Source of the DNA: Kutzneria sp. 744
GTDB lineage: Bacteria > Actinomycetota > Actinomycetes > Mycobacteriales > Pseudonocardiaceae
DNA length: 64,000 nucleotides
Assembly (NCBI RefSeq): GCF_000568255.1
Contig: NZ_KK037166.1
Span: 10,253,935 to 10,317,934, forward strand
Direction: 5' to 3'
Positions 33,621 to 42,426 of the stretch are shown here, in pieces. Position 1 is the first letter of the stretch. Each line of letters opens with the position of its first letter. The translations under genes and the position numbers were made by a program. The notes under the pieces were generated by a model. The model did not search any database. It worked only from the letters and a program-made list of their open reading frames with translations, and was not told where the DNA came from.

Positions 33621-33668
33621 ATCCACGGTGTGGGTATATGACGGGCACTGTATACCCACACTGTGGAT
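33621..33668. promoter_or_regulatory. Paired operator for the divergent TetR regulator
   Basis: ATCCACGGTGTGGGTATA (33621-33638) and TATACCCACACTGTGGAT (33651-33668) are inverted copies matching at 17 of 18 positions, separated by 12 bases. Each copy has its own partial dyad CCAC-N3-GTGG. They sit between the NTF2-like gene (start 33604) and the TetR gene (start 33700), as expected for two TetR dimers. Confidence 0.7.
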
Positions 33669-33699
33669 TTTCCCAAGGCCGTCCGGCATCATGGGCGGC

Positions 33700-34374
33700 A
33701 TGACCACCAGCACCGGACGCCGGGGGCGGCCGCCGAGGGGCGAGAGCCAGCTGTCCCGCGACGCCATCGTCCGGGCGACCTTGCGGGTCATCGACGAGGG
33801 CGGCGTCGGCGCGGTCAGCATGCGCGCCGTCGGGCGGGTGCTCGGGGTGGACGCCAAGAGCCTCTACAACCACGTCGACGGCAAGGACGGCCTGCTCGAC
33901 GCCGTCGCCGAACACCTGCTCGGCGCCGTCGTGCCGCCGCCGCGCACCGGGGACCTTCGGACCGACCTGCGGGCCATCGCGTACGCCTTCCGTGAGCCCG
34001 CACTGGCACATCCGGAGGCCGCTTCCCTCGTCCTCACCCGCCAGCTCGACTCGCTCGCCGCGCTCGCGCCGGTCGAGGCCGTGCTGGCGGTCCTGCGCGA
34101 CGCCGGCTGTCCCGCCGAGGAATCCGTGCGCCTCCTCCGCATGCTTGTCGCAACCCTCGTCGGCGCCCTGCTTCGGGAGGTCAACGCCGGGCCCGCCTTC
34201 GGCACCACCGACACCGACGGCATCGCCCACCGTCGCACCGTCCTGGAGCGCAGCGGCCTGCCCGCGATCGCCGCCGCCGCCCCTCACCTCGCCCGCTTCG
34301 ACAGCGCCGCCGAGTACGAGTTCGCCGTCGACCTGGCCCTCGACGCACTGGTGGCCCGGCTCGACCGCACGTGA
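33700..34374 (+). CDS. TetR-family transcriptional repressor
   Basis: This 224-residue protein has an N-terminal helix-turn-helix of TetR type (IVRATLRVIDEGGVGAVSMRAVGRVLGVDAKSLYNHVDGKDGLLDAVAEHLL) and a TetR_C-like helical C-terminal domain. It starts at ATG 33700; ATG 33691 is an in-frame alternative. It is divergent from the NTF2/hydrolase operon and probably represses it and itself through the 33621-33668 operator. The ligand is likely the hydrolase substrate or product. Confidence 0.88.
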   Translation: MTTSTGRRGRPPRGESQLSRDAIVRATLRVIDEGGVGAVSMRAVGRVLGVDAKSLYNHVDGKDGLLDAVAEHLLGAVVPPPRTGDLRTDLRAIAYAFREPALAHPEAASLVLTRQLDSLAALAPVEAVLAVLRDAGCPAEESVRLLRMLVATLVGALLREVNAGPAFGTTDTDGIAHRRTVLERSGLPAIAAAAPHLARFDSAAEYEFAVDLALDALVARLDRT

Positions 34375-34542
34375 CGAGCGGCCCGCCGCTGGCTGATCTA
34401 CCACTAGGGAAAACACCGAAATTGATGTGTCTTGTATGTCGCGTGCTTGCCACGGCAATGCTGATGTGAGCGCCGGGAACCGGGCAGCGATTTTGGTGCG
34501 AATGGTCGGGCCGCTTGACGTAAACGCGAATACCGGCTGAGT

Positions 34543-35259
34543 ATGGATCTCGTGAGCGGTGCTGTGGAGCTGTTGCCAATGACGGTTGCCGAACTCGACG
34601 ATCTATTTCACGACCTGGTGCTACGGGTGGAACCCCGCGTCTTCGTCGAGGCCGGCGCCTATGAGGCGGCCGCGTCGCTGCGGGTCGCGCGGGCGCTGCC
34701 CGAGTGCAGGGTCGTCGCGTTCGAGGCAAATCCCTACGTTTACGCACGATTTTCACGCATTACCGACTTCGCGGCCGGTCGGGTCGAATATCGGCGCCAG
34801 GCATTGGCCGCGGAGAAGGGTGAGGTCTCGTTCTTCGTGGTCGCGGAGAGTTCCAGTTGGTGCGACGACCGGGTCGAGGGCTACAACTCGCTGCTCACCC
34901 GCGCCGGCGGCGACTGGCTCGGCGACGTCGAGTACGAGGAAGTGACCGTGGCGGCCACCACTTTGGACCACGAGTTCGCGGACACGGCCGGTCCGTTCGC
35001 CATGTGGATGGACGTGGAAGGCGCCGCCAGGACCGTGCTGTCCGGCTCCGCCGCATTTCTGTCCGAGTGCGACGTGCTCAAGATCGAAGTAGAGGAAAGC
35101 GCTTTCTGGCGCGACCAGTGGCTGGTCGGCGACGTGGTGGCCGAGCTGGCCGGGCACGGCCTGACGCCGCTGGCCCGCGACGCGGAGACGCCACAGCAGT
35201 ACAACGTGCTCTTCGGCAGCCGGCGACTGCTCGCGCGCCACGACAACCCTCTGAGGTAG
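34543..35259 (+). CDS. FkbM-family methyltransferase
   Basis: This 238-residue protein has an AdoMet-binding core: VFVEAGAYEAAASLRVARAL as motif I, VVAFEANPYVY as the acidic motif with the ribose-binding Glu, and FAMWMDVEGAARTVL, the FkbM DxEG motif. FkbM enzymes methylate hydroxyls or amines of glycans and natural products. It is the first gene of the surface-glycan operon, with a 168-base promoter region before it. It may decorate the polymer made by the GT2 downstream. Confidence 0.82.
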   Translation: MDLVSGAVELLPMTVAELDDLFHDLVLRVEPRVFVEAGAYEAAASLRVARALPECRVVAFEANPYVYARFSRITDFAAGRVEYRRQALAAEKGEVSFFVVAESSSWCDDRVEGYNSLLTRAGGDWLGDVEYEEVTVAATTLDHEFADTAGPFAMWMDVEGAARTVLSGSAAFLSECDVLKIEVEESAFWRDQWLVGDVVAELAGHGLTPLARDAETPQQYNVLFGSRRLLARHDNPLR

Positions 35260-35264
35260 GAGTC

Positions 35265-36107
35265 ATGGAAACGGTGCGGCGGACGGACTTCTTTCAACGC
35301 CTGCTCGACATGGAGTCGCGCATCGACTCGCGCGACCTGGGCTGGTACACGGTCAATCTCGACACCGAGGCGATGGACTACTGGGCCGTGCGGCAGCCCG
35401 GCCGCCTGGTGCGGTCGGCCGAGACCGGGGCGCCGCTGCCGAGGCGGTGCACGATCGCGGAGTTTCTGGCCGCCACGGGCGTGCTCGACCTCTTCCAGGA
35501 CCGCGAGACGATCGGCCTGGCCGCGGTGCAGGCCGCCGTCATCAACCCGTGGGGTTTCGTCGGCTTCCAGTTCGGCGAGCCGCTGCTGATCGACCTCCAG
35601 TACTACCGCCCGGCGATGGAGGACGTTGTCATCGACGGCCAGCAGCTCCGCGTGCCCTCCTTCTACGCCAGCACGCTGCCCGACAGCACCTGGCGGGACG
35701 GCAAGGCCAGCGTGCTCTACCAGGACGAGGCCACCGGCCGCTGGCAGATCGGGACCGATGTCAACCGCTGGCAGGGCACCTTCACCGGCCGCGACGGCGT
35801 GCACTCGTTCGACGACCTGCGGACCTACGACTGCCAGCTGGCGATCCTGCGCCGGTCGCTGCGCCACACCGTCACCATCCTCGACCGGCACTTCGCCACG
35901 GCCGGCTGCGACATATGGACGGCCGGGCCGGACGTCCCCTCGCCGGCCAGCCTCCTCGGGGCCGCGCACCTCGCCGGTCCGTTCGGGGTCGTCGCCTATC
36001 TGGAGCACGGTCGGCCGCACCACGACGAGGCCGGCACCTCGATGACCACCTACCTGGAGGCCTTCGCCGACGTCACCGTCACGCCCGACGACCTCGGCGT
36101 GCAGTGA
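35265..36107 (+). CDS. Unknown protein in the surface-glycan operon
   Basis: This 280-residue soluble-looking protein starts at ATG 35265 behind GGTAGGAG, five bases after the FkbM stop. Visible features are DFFQRLLDMESRIDSRDLGWY, INPWGFVGFQFGEPLLIDLQYYRP, TDVNRWQGTFTGRDGVHSFDD and a C-terminal EHGRPHHDEAGTSMTTYLEAF. The aromatic-rich GFQFGE...NRW pattern recalls peptidoglycan- or glycan-binding proteins, but I do not recognise a family and do not assign a function. Its position between the methyltransferase and the glycan synthase indicates a role in that pathway. Confidence 0.6.
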   Translation: METVRRTDFFQRLLDMESRIDSRDLGWYTVNLDTEAMDYWAVRQPGRLVRSAETGAPLPRRCTIAEFLAATGVLDLFQDRETIGLAAVQAAVINPWGFVGFQFGEPLLIDLQYYRPAMEDVVIDGQQLRVPSFYASTLPDSTWRDGKASVLYQDEATGRWQIGTDVNRWQGTFTGRDGVHSFDDLRTYDCQLAILRRSLRHTVTILDRHFATAGCDIWTAGPDVPSPASLLGAAHLAGPFGVVAYLEHGRPHHDEAGTSMTTYLEAFADVTVTPDDLGVQ

Positions 36108-36110
36108 GCC

Positions 36111-37376
36111 GTGAACATCGACTTCGGCTTCGTTCTCCTTGCCCTGATCACCTCTTACGCGTCCGTGCAGGGCTTCGTCCTGCTGGTGATGGCGTCCAAA
36201 CCCGATCCGGCGGCGACCAGACCGGTCACCGGACCACCGAGGCGGATCTCCGTGCTGGTGCCGTGTTTCAACGAGCGCAAGGTGCTGCGCCAGACCGTGG
36301 AGTCGATCCTGGCGTCGCGGCACGTGGACATCGCCAGGGTCATCTGCGTCGACGACGGCTCCACCGACGGCACCATCGAGGTCATGCGCGAACTGTGCCG
36401 CCGGCACGGTGACGTGATCACGGTGCTGGGCCAGCAGAACCGGGGCAAGGCCGCGGCACTCAACCACGGGCTGACCGTGGTGGACACCGAGTTCTTCGTC
36501 GCCATCGACGCCGACACGCAGGTGCTGCCGGACACGATCGCCAGCCTGCTCGCCGGCTTCGACTCCGGCCGGGTCGGCGCGGTCTCCGGGCACATGCTGG
36601 TCGGAAACCGCTTTCCCGCCAGCCGGACCGTCTTCGACGCGCAGGTGCGGGAGTACGAGTTCGCCAACAACGTCGAGCGCCGCGCGTTCTCTCTGATCCG
36701 GCGGATCACCGTGGTGCCGGGCGCCGTCGGAGCCTTCCGCAGCCGGGCGGTCGCCCGGCTCGGCGGCTACCCGGAAGGCACGCTGGCCGAGGATGCGCAC
36801 CTGACGATGTTGTTGCTGATGAACGGTTTCGAGGTTGTGCACCGCCCGTCGGCCATCGTGTTGACCGAGGCGCCGGACACACTGGGCAGTCTGTGCAAAC
36901 AGCGACTGCGCTGGGCGACCGGCAAGACGCAGGTGATGCTGAAGACGGCCGGACCGGCGTTGCGGCGCCGCGACTCGATGGCGCTGATGTGGTGCTACAT
37001 GCTGTGGAACCACTCGATCCTGCCGTTGTTCTCGGTGCTGGGCACCGTTTTCCTGCCGGTGCTGGCCGTCCTGATCCTGGTCCGGGAAGGGCCCGCGCCC
37101 GTGCTGCTGGTGGCGATCGCGGTGCTGCTGTTGAACTACGTCTACCTGCGGGTGACGCGAAGGTTCGCGCATTCGCTCGATGCCGAGGGGCGGGCGGCCG
37201 CCGGGCTGCCGGACACGCAGTCGGGGCTGCTGTCCACAATGGTCGTTCCGATGGTGAGCTCGCTGGTGACCTGGGTCGCCTGGTACCGAGTGCTGACCGG
37301 CCGCAGCGCGGCTTGGAACAAGCTCGACCGCACCGGTGACGTGCGGGTTCCGGTGTTGGAAGAGGGGCGGCTGTGA
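36111..37376 (+). CDS. Processive GT2 glycosyltransferase, NodC/IcaA/hyaluronan-synthase-like
   Basis: This 421-residue protein starts at GTG 36111. One membrane segment lies near the N-terminus (VLLALITSYASVQGFVLLVM). The catalytic domain has VLVPCFNERKVL, CVDDGSTDGT, AIDADTQVLPD (DxD), AEDAHLTMLL (TED-like base) and the processivity motif QRLRW. Three to four membrane segments follow. This is the NodC/IcaA layout for membrane-coupled polymerisation of beta-linked N-acetylglucosamine or related sugars. It overlaps the deacetylase gene by four bases, so synthesis and deacetylation are coupled. Confidence 0.88.
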   Translation: MNIDFGFVLLALITSYASVQGFVLLVMASKPDPAATRPVTGPPRRISVLVPCFNERKVLRQTVESILASRHVDIARVICVDDGSTDGTIEVMRELCRRHGDVITVLGQQNRGKAAALNHGLTVVDTEFFVAIDADTQVLPDTIASLLAGFDSGRVGAVSGHMLVGNRFPASRTVFDAQVREYEFANNVERRAFSLIRRITVVPGAVGAFRSRAVARLGGYPEGTLAEDAHLTMLLLMNGFEVVHRPSAIVLTEAPDTLGSLCKQRLRWATGKTQVMLKTAGPALRRRDSMALMWCYMLWNHSILPLFSVLGTVFLPVLAVLILVREGPAPVLLVAIAVLLLNYVYLRVTRRFAHSLDAEGRAAAGLPDTQSGLLSTMVVPMVSSLVTWVAWYRVLTGRSAAWNKLDRTGDVRVPVLEEGRL

Positions 37377-38212
37377 AACGGATTGCCTTCAGCTTCGACG
37401 ACGTGCCGCACTACGCGGGCGCCTTCTTCTCGCCCGATCGGCGCACCGAGACGTTGATCGAGAACCTGGCCCGGGCGGGCATCGACCAGGCGGCGTTCTT
37501 CGTGGTGGTCGGCGGCCTCCGGGAGCCACGCGGCGTCGGCGGCGAGGCGCGGATCAAGGCCTACACCGCGGCCGGGCATGTCATCGGCAGCCACAGCTAC
37601 AGCCACCCGGCGCTGTCGGAGACCTCGGTCGAGGACTACCTTGCGGACCTCGACCGGGCCGCGGCCTGGTTCACCGACCGTGAAGGCCGGCGGCCCTGGT
37701 TCCGCTACCCGTACATCGACGAGGGCGACGCCGATCCGGCGAAGCGGTCGGCCGTGAGCGCGGCGCTGGCCGACCAGGGGTGGTCCAACGCCTACATCAC
37801 CGTGCCGACGCTGGACTGGCTGCTGGAGTCCCTCGCGACACCCGATATGGGCCTGGACGCCCTGCGTGACGTCTACGTGGAATCGCTGCTCGGGCCGGCG
37901 GAGTTCTACGACGAGCTGGCGGTCAGGGCGCTGGGGCGGTCGCCGGCGCACGTGTTCCTGTTGCACGAGAACGATGTGAACGCGCTTTTCATCGCCGACG
38001 CGGCCGCGGCGCTGTGGGCCGCCGGCTGGCAGATCGTGTCGATGGACGAGGCGTACCGGGACCCGATCGCCGCGCTGGAACCGGTCGAGTGGCGCGGATC
38101 CGGCCGGCTCGCTGGCCTCGCGCTCGATCGCCAGCACGGCATCGAGTGCGACCTGCTCGACCACGATGCCCTGCGCCGGCGCGTCCGGGCGCTCGGAAAG
38201 GAGCCGGCATGA
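37373..38212 (+). CDS. NodB-like polysaccharide deacetylase
   Basis: This 279-residue protein has the NodB-homology motifs AFSFDDVPH (with the metal and base Asp pair), HVIGSHSYSHPALSE (two His ligands), WFRYPYIDEGD and HVFLLHENDVNALF. No signal peptide is seen, so it would act on the cytoplasmic side of the membrane, as NodB does in rhizobia. Carbohydrate esterase family 4 enzymes remove N-acetyl groups from chitin-like or peptidoglycan sugars. It overlaps both neighbours by four bases. Confidence 0.9.
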   Translation: MKRIAFSFDDVPHYAGAFFSPDRRTETLIENLARAGIDQAAFFVVVGGLREPRGVGGEARIKAYTAAGHVIGSHSYSHPALSETSVEDYLADLDRAAAWFTDREGRRPWFRYPYIDEGDADPAKRSAVSAALADQGWSNAYITVPTLDWLLESLATPDMGLDALRDVYVESLLGPAEFYDELAVRALGRSPAHVFLLHENDVNALFIADAAAALWAAGWQIVSMDEAYRDPIAALEPVEWRGSGRLAGLALDRQHGIECDLLDHDALRRRVRALGKEPA

Positions 38213-38832
38213 GGTCGTTCGACCTGTGTGTCGGACTCGGCCAGCACTGCGAGTCCACCTACCAGATCCGTCGGATCCTCGGTCAGGACGGCGCGCACTT
38301 CTTCGACTGGCTGGAGATCGATCTGGTCTACGTCCGGAACGCCATCGCCACCGACTTCGGCGAGGTGCTCCGGTCCGGCCGGATGGCGCTGACCAGCGAC
38401 GGCGACGGCGCGCTGGACCTGCACGCCGGCATGGAGTTCTACCACGAGTTCCACGCCGAGGAGGGACAGCCGCTCACGGTCGCGGACATCGAGGCGCAAC
38501 TTCCCAAGGCGCAGGAGAAGTTCGCCTTCCTCGCCGAGCGTTGGCGCGAGATGACGGCGTCCTCGGCCCGTGTGCTGTACGTGCGGCAGGACGCCAACGG
38601 CGTGGAGAAGGTCGCCGACATCGTCGAGCTCCGCGACCTCATCGCGACCCGGTATCCCGGCCACGACTTCGCGATTCTGTGGCTGGGCCGCACGCCGCCG
38701 GCCGATCTCGACCAGCTGCCGCCGGGAATCGCCTTCCGCGAGGTCCCGCTGCTGCCCGGCCGCTGGCAGGGCGACGACGAGGCCTGGGACGCGCTGTTCG
38801 CCGACCTGCCGCTGGAGCAGCTATGGACGTGA
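38209..38832 (+). CDS. DUF1796 putative papain-like cysteine peptidase
   Basis: This 207-residue protein begins FDLCVGLGQHCESTYQIRR and has the FDWLEIDL motif, matching the DUF1796 family, which is predicted to have a papain-like fold with Cys and His. The family occurs in glycan loci, and its true reaction (peptidase or transferase) is not established. It starts by ATGA overlap with the deacetylase and overlaps the ABC ATPase start by ten bases. Confidence 0.7.
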   Translation: MRSFDLCVGLGQHCESTYQIRRILGQDGAHFFDWLEIDLVYVRNAIATDFGEVLRSGRMALTSDGDGALDLHAGMEFYHEFHAEEGQPLTVADIEAQLPKAQEKFAFLAERWREMTASSARVLYVRQDANGVEKVADIVELRDLIATRYPGHDFAILWLGRTPPADLDQLPPGIAFREVPLLPGRWQGDDEAWDALFADLPLEQLWT

Positions 38833-39806
38833 CGGCCGTCGTCGTCGACGACCTGACCATGACCTACCGCGTGCCGGTCCGGGAGGCGGGGCTGGCTGCG
38901 GCGTTCAAATCGGTGCTGCATAGACGTTTTCGTGACGTGCACGCCGTGCGCGGTGTGTCGTTCGAGGTCGCCGCCGGCGAGGTGGTCGGCTTCATCGGAC
39001 CGAACGGCGCCGGCAAGACCACCACCATGAAGATGATGTCCGGCCTGCTGCACCCCACCGGAGGCGACGTCAAGGTGCTGGGCCACACGCCGTGGCGGCG
39101 GCAGACGCCGTTCCTCAAGCAGATAGCGCTGGTCCGCGGCAGCCAGCCCACCGGCGGGCAGCAGGAGCTGACCCTGCTGGATTCCCTGCTGTACCAGAAG
39201 GTGCTCTACGAGATCCCCGGGGCCGAGTACCTGCGCACCCTCGACGAGCTGGTGGTCATGCTCGAACTGGAACCGTTGCTGGATCGGCAGTTGCGGGCGC
39301 TGAGCCTGGGGGAGAAGATGCGCGCCGGGCTTGCCCTGTCGCTGCTCTACCGGCCGCGGGTGCTGTTCCTCGACGAGCCCACGCTTGGCCTCGATGTCTC
39401 CGCGGCGGCGGCGATCCGGCGGTTCCTCGCCGCCTACGCCGCCGAGACCGGCGCGGCGATCCTGCTCACCAGCCACTACATGGCCGACGTGGAATCGTTG
39501 TGCCGCAGGCTGATCCTCATCGACCACGGCAGCGTGCGCTACGACGGTCCGCGGGAGCGGCTGGCGGTCCGGCTGGCACCGTGCAAGATCATCCGGATCA
39601 CCGCCCCGTCGGCCACCATGTGGGATTTCCTCGACGTGGCCGAGGTTGTCGCCGCCCACGACGACATCTGGGAGCTCCGCGTGCCGCGCGACCAGGTCGC
39701 CGAGGTGACGTCGACCCTGCTGCGCGCGATCGACGTCGTCGACCTCTCCGTGGAGGAGCCGGCGCTGGAGGCAGTGATCGATCTCGCCTACCGGGAGGGG
39801 GTATGA
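38823..39806 (+). CDS. ABC-2-type exporter ATPase
   Basis: This 327-residue ATPase has Walker A GPNGAGKTTT, Q-loop ALVRGSQ, a signature motif written LSLGEKMRAGLA, Walker B VLFLDEPTLGLD and H-loop LTSHY. About 90 C-terminal residues form the accessory domain seen in NatA/DrrA-type exporters. It is followed by two permease genes. NodI has the same role in Nod-factor export. Substrate here is inferred to be the operon's glycan. Confidence 0.92.
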   Translation: MDVTAVVVDDLTMTYRVPVREAGLAAAFKSVLHRRFRDVHAVRGVSFEVAAGEVVGFIGPNGAGKTTTMKMMSGLLHPTGGDVKVLGHTPWRRQTPFLKQIALVRGSQPTGGQQELTLLDSLLYQKVLYEIPGAEYLRTLDELVVMLELEPLLDRQLRALSLGEKMRAGLALSLLYRPRVLFLDEPTLGLDVSAAAAIRRFLAAYAAETGAAILLTSHYMADVESLCRRLILIDHGSVRYDGPRERLAVRLAPCKIIRITAPSATMWDFLDVAEVVAAHDDIWELRVPRDQVAEVTSTLLRAIDVVDLSVEEPALEAVIDLAYREGV

Positions 39807-40564
39807 CCGCCCGGCTGGCTCGACTGCTCGGGCTCCGGGTCCGCAACCAGTTCCTGGACTGGGCGAGCTCATGGACGTTCGCCGCGACGCTCGCCGTCAA
39901 CTACGCCATCGGGCCGCTGATCGGCCTCGTCGTGTGGACCGCGGTGCTGCCCGGCGACCGGAACACGGTGAACTACTTCGTCGCGCTGGTCGGCGTGTAC
40001 CTGGTGACGGCTTCGTTCGAGGACTACACCTTCTCCGAGGCGGTGTACGACGGCCGGATCAGCCACGACCTGCTCAAGCCGCAGCCGGTGATCATCGGCC
40101 CGGCCGGCGAGAACATCGCGATCCGGCTCTGGCTCGGGCTTTTCGGCCTGCCGCTGACCATTGTGGTGGCGATAGTCGCCGGCGCGAGCTACCGGCCGTC
40201 CGCGCTGCTGCTGGCCGTGCCAGCGCTGCTCGGCGCCGCGATCGTGCGGTTCCTGTGGACATGGCTGCTGGCGCTGACGGCGTTCTGGACCGAGCGGGTG
40301 CACGCGATCGTCGCCTTCTCCCACATCCTGGCCTACCTGCTCGGCGGCACTGCGGCCCCGATCGCCGACCTGCCGGAGCCGTGGCGCTGGATCGCCCTGG
40401 CGCTGCCGTTCTACGCGATGCTCGGCCTGCCGGCGGACATCGCCACCGGCGCCCCGGTCGGCGCCGGCTACCTGCTGCTTCTCGGCTGGGGCAGCCTGTT
40501 CGCCGGGCTCGCCGCCGTCGTCTGGCGGCGCGGCATCCGCCGCTACTCGGTCGTCGGGGCGTGA
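39803..40564 (+). CDS. ABC-2-type permease, first subunit
   Basis: This 253-residue integral membrane protein has about six hydrophobic segments, with RNQFLDWASSWTFAATLAVNYAIGPLIGLVVW near the N-terminus and an amphipathic loop FEDYTFSEAVYDGRISHDLLKPQ. It belongs to the DUF990-like group of ABC-2 permeases. ATGA overlap with the ATPase gene supports a complex. Confidence 0.85.
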   Translation: MTARLARLLGLRVRNQFLDWASSWTFAATLAVNYAIGPLIGLVVWTAVLPGDRNTVNYFVALVGVYLVTASFEDYTFSEAVYDGRISHDLLKPQPVIIGPAGENIAIRLWLGLFGLPLTIVVAIVAGASYRPSALLLAVPALLGAAIVRFLWTWLLALTAFWTERVHAIVAFSHILAYLLGGTAAPIADLPEPWRWIALALPFYAMLGLPADIATGAPVGAGYLLLLGWGSLFAGLAAVVWRRGIRRYSVVGA

Positions 40565-40567
40565 GCC

Positions 40568-41341
40568 GTGAGACTCCTGCGTCTGCTCGGCATCGGCTTC
40601 TCCCTGTCGCTGCGGCAGACCGTGGCGTTCCGGGTGAACCTGCTGTTCGACACCGGGCTGGCCGTGGTCGCCCTGCTGTCGACCATCGCGACCACGCTGG
40701 TGATCTTCTCCCGCACCGACAGCCTCGTCGGCTGGAGCGAATCCGACGTGATCATCCTGATCGGCACCTTCGAGCTGCTCAGCGGCATCAAGGCGACCTT
40801 CGTGGACCCCAACCTCGCCGCGTTCCCCACCCGTGGCGTCCGTGACGGCGGGCTCGACCACCACCTGCTGCGGCCGGCGCCAAGCATGTTCCTGGTCAGC
40901 CTGAGCACCGCCACGCCGCTCGCCGGCGTGCAGATCCCGTTGGGGCTGGTCGTCGTCGGCCTCAGCGCCCACCCACCCGGTCTCGGCGCCGTTGTGCTCT
41001 GGCTGGTGCTCGTGATCGCCGCGACCGCGACGATGTGGGCCGTCGGCATGATCTTCGGCAGCATCGCCTTCTGGGCGCCTCGCCTCGATCTCCACAGCCT
41101 GTTCAGCAACACCTGGCAGCTGGCCCGCTATCCGGCCGACATCTACGCCCGTCCGGTCCGGCTCCTGTTCACCTACGTCCTGCCGGTCGCGCTCATCGCC
41201 ACCGTGCCGGCCCGAGCGCTGGCCGGCACACTCGACGTGACCGCCGTCGTGGCCGCCTTGGGGACCAGCGTCATCGCGGTGGTGGTGGCGACAGTCGTGT
41301 GGCGGCAGGGTTTGAAGCGGTACACCGGCGCGACGAGCTAG
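40568..41341 (+). CDS. ABC-2-type permease, second subunit
   Basis: This 257-residue membrane protein has about six hydrophobic segments. ELLSGIKATFVDPNLAAFPTRGVRDGGLDHHLLRP resembles the cytosolic loop of the first permease, so the two are likely paralogues forming a heterodimer. It starts at GTG 40568, three bases after the previous stop, and ends the operon. Confidence 0.85.
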   Translation: MRLLRLLGIGFSLSLRQTVAFRVNLLFDTGLAVVALLSTIATTLVIFSRTDSLVGWSESDVIILIGTFELLSGIKATFVDPNLAAFPTRGVRDGGLDHHLLRPAPSMFLVSLSTATPLAGVQIPLGLVVVGLSAHPPGLGAVVLWLVLVIAATATMWAVGMIFGSIAFWAPRLDLHSLFSNTWQLARYPADIYARPVRLLFTYVLPVALIATVPARALAGTLDVTAVVAALGTSVIAVVVATVVWRQGLKRYTGATS

Positions 41342-41414
41342 CGACTGCTGGCCAAGCATCGGCGGCTCGGTTGGCGCTAAGGTCGGAGGTCAGACCGGCC
41401 ATGAGGAGACGACG

Positions 41415-41720
41415 ATGGACGAGCACCAGCAGGAGCGTGACGTGGTGGACGGCGAGGTCGTCGACGACACCTCGACCACCGCGCTCGTGGTCCCCGCGCC
41501 GTCGTTGCCCGATCCGGACTACGACGAGAGCGGCGTGCCCGGCTTCGACTTCGTCCGGGACAAGATCGAGAGCCGGTACACGACATCGCTGGGCTCGACC
41601 GAGCTGGCCGGGTTGGGCACGGAGAACACGGCGGAAGCCCTGGACAAGAAGATCGCCGACCGTGAGCAGGCGGGCAAGGACCGGCTGGCCGAGATCCGCC
41701 GCTCGATGCTCGGCGAGTAG
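41415..41720 (+). CDS. Small acidic hypothetical protein
   Basis: This 101-residue protein is rich in Asp/Glu with no hydrophobic segment. A central FDFVRDKIESRYTTSLGSTELAG is followed by a charged helix KKIADREQAGKDRLAEIRRSMLGE. GAGGAG lies upstream of ATG 41415. Small conserved actinomycete proteins look like this, but I do not recognise the family. Confidence 0.6.
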   Translation: MDEHQQERDVVDGEVVDDTSTTALVVPAPSLPDPDYDESGVPGFDFVRDKIESRYTTSLGSTELAGLGTENTAEALDKKIADREQAGKDRLAEIRRSMLGE

Positions 41721-41755
41721 CCGGCTAGGCGACGCCGCGGCCTGCCCGGGAAGGA

Positions 41756-41809
41756 CCCTGATCCGCACCTCGGGACCGTTCCCGCGGGGGAATCAGGCGC
41801 GGATCAGGG
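41756..41809. promoter_or_regulatory. Inverted repeat upstream of the DUF4342 gene
   Basis: CCCTGATCCGC (41756-41766) and GCGGATCAGGG (41799-41809) are exactly complementary, 32 bases apart. A further CCCTGAT follows at about 41814. It could be a terminator for the preceding gene or an operator for the DUF4342 gene at 41885. Confidence 0.4.
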
Positions 41810-41884
41810 GAAACCCTGATGGCAGCGTGGCCGGCCGCGGGCACGCTGGAGGTGCAAGGGGACATCCGCAGTTCGAGGAGAGTC

Positions 41885-42175
41885 ATGAGCGAATCCAAGC
41901 CCGAGTACACCCGTACCGCCGTCGACTCGGTGGTCGACGCCGTTCGCGGGCTGGTCAGCGAGGGCATCAACCGTCGCGTGGTGGTGCGGGACAGCAAGGA
42001 CGACGTGGTGTTGGAGGTGCCGGTGGCTCTCGGGCTGGTGGCGGCTCTGGTCGCTCCGGTGGCCACCACGGTCGGTGCCGGTGTCGCGTTGGCCGGCAAG
42101 TGCGGCATCAAGTTCGAGGACCGCCGGAAGCCCGGCAGTCAGCCCGCGACGACGGTCGACGCCGAGCAGGTGTAG
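41885..42175 (+). CDS. DUF4342-like small protein
   Basis: This 96-residue protein starts at ATG 41885 behind CGAGGAGAG. The sequence VDSVVDAVRGLVSEGINRRVVVRDSKDDVVLEVPVALG and a following hydrophobic segment VAALVAPVATTVGAGVALAG match the DUF4342 pattern of an N-terminal helix, a small beta unit and one membrane segment. Function is unknown. Stress-associated roles are sometimes suggested but cannot be read here. Confidence 0.65.
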   Translation: MSESKPEYTRTAVDSVVDAVRGLVSEGINRRVVVRDSKDDVVLEVPVALGLVAALVAPVATTVGAGVALAGKCGIKFEDRRKPGSQPATTVDAEQV

Positions 42176-42426
42176 TTAGCAGGCGGGGTTTGTCCAGCCA
42201 CCGGCGCAGGGGGCCCGGCTGGACCTCCGAGCGGCTTTTCCGGCCGCTCCCGCGGTCGACCTCGGGAGTGGCCGGCGAAAGTCGGCCGCGTACGGTGCCA
42301 GCCCGTAGATGAGCATGGCTGAGAATCGGGTTACGTGGGACTTTGCCGAGGTGGACGGGTTCTGGGAGCGCGGTAGTCGGCAGTGGAGTCTTCTGTTGTG
42401 AAAGTCTGGCCGGAGGAATTCTCGGA

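Noticed and set aside
34881-37172. 763-codon minus-strand frame opposite the glycan operon
   Set aside because: Low-complexity His/Gln/Arg shadow of the FkbM, unknown and GT2 genes.
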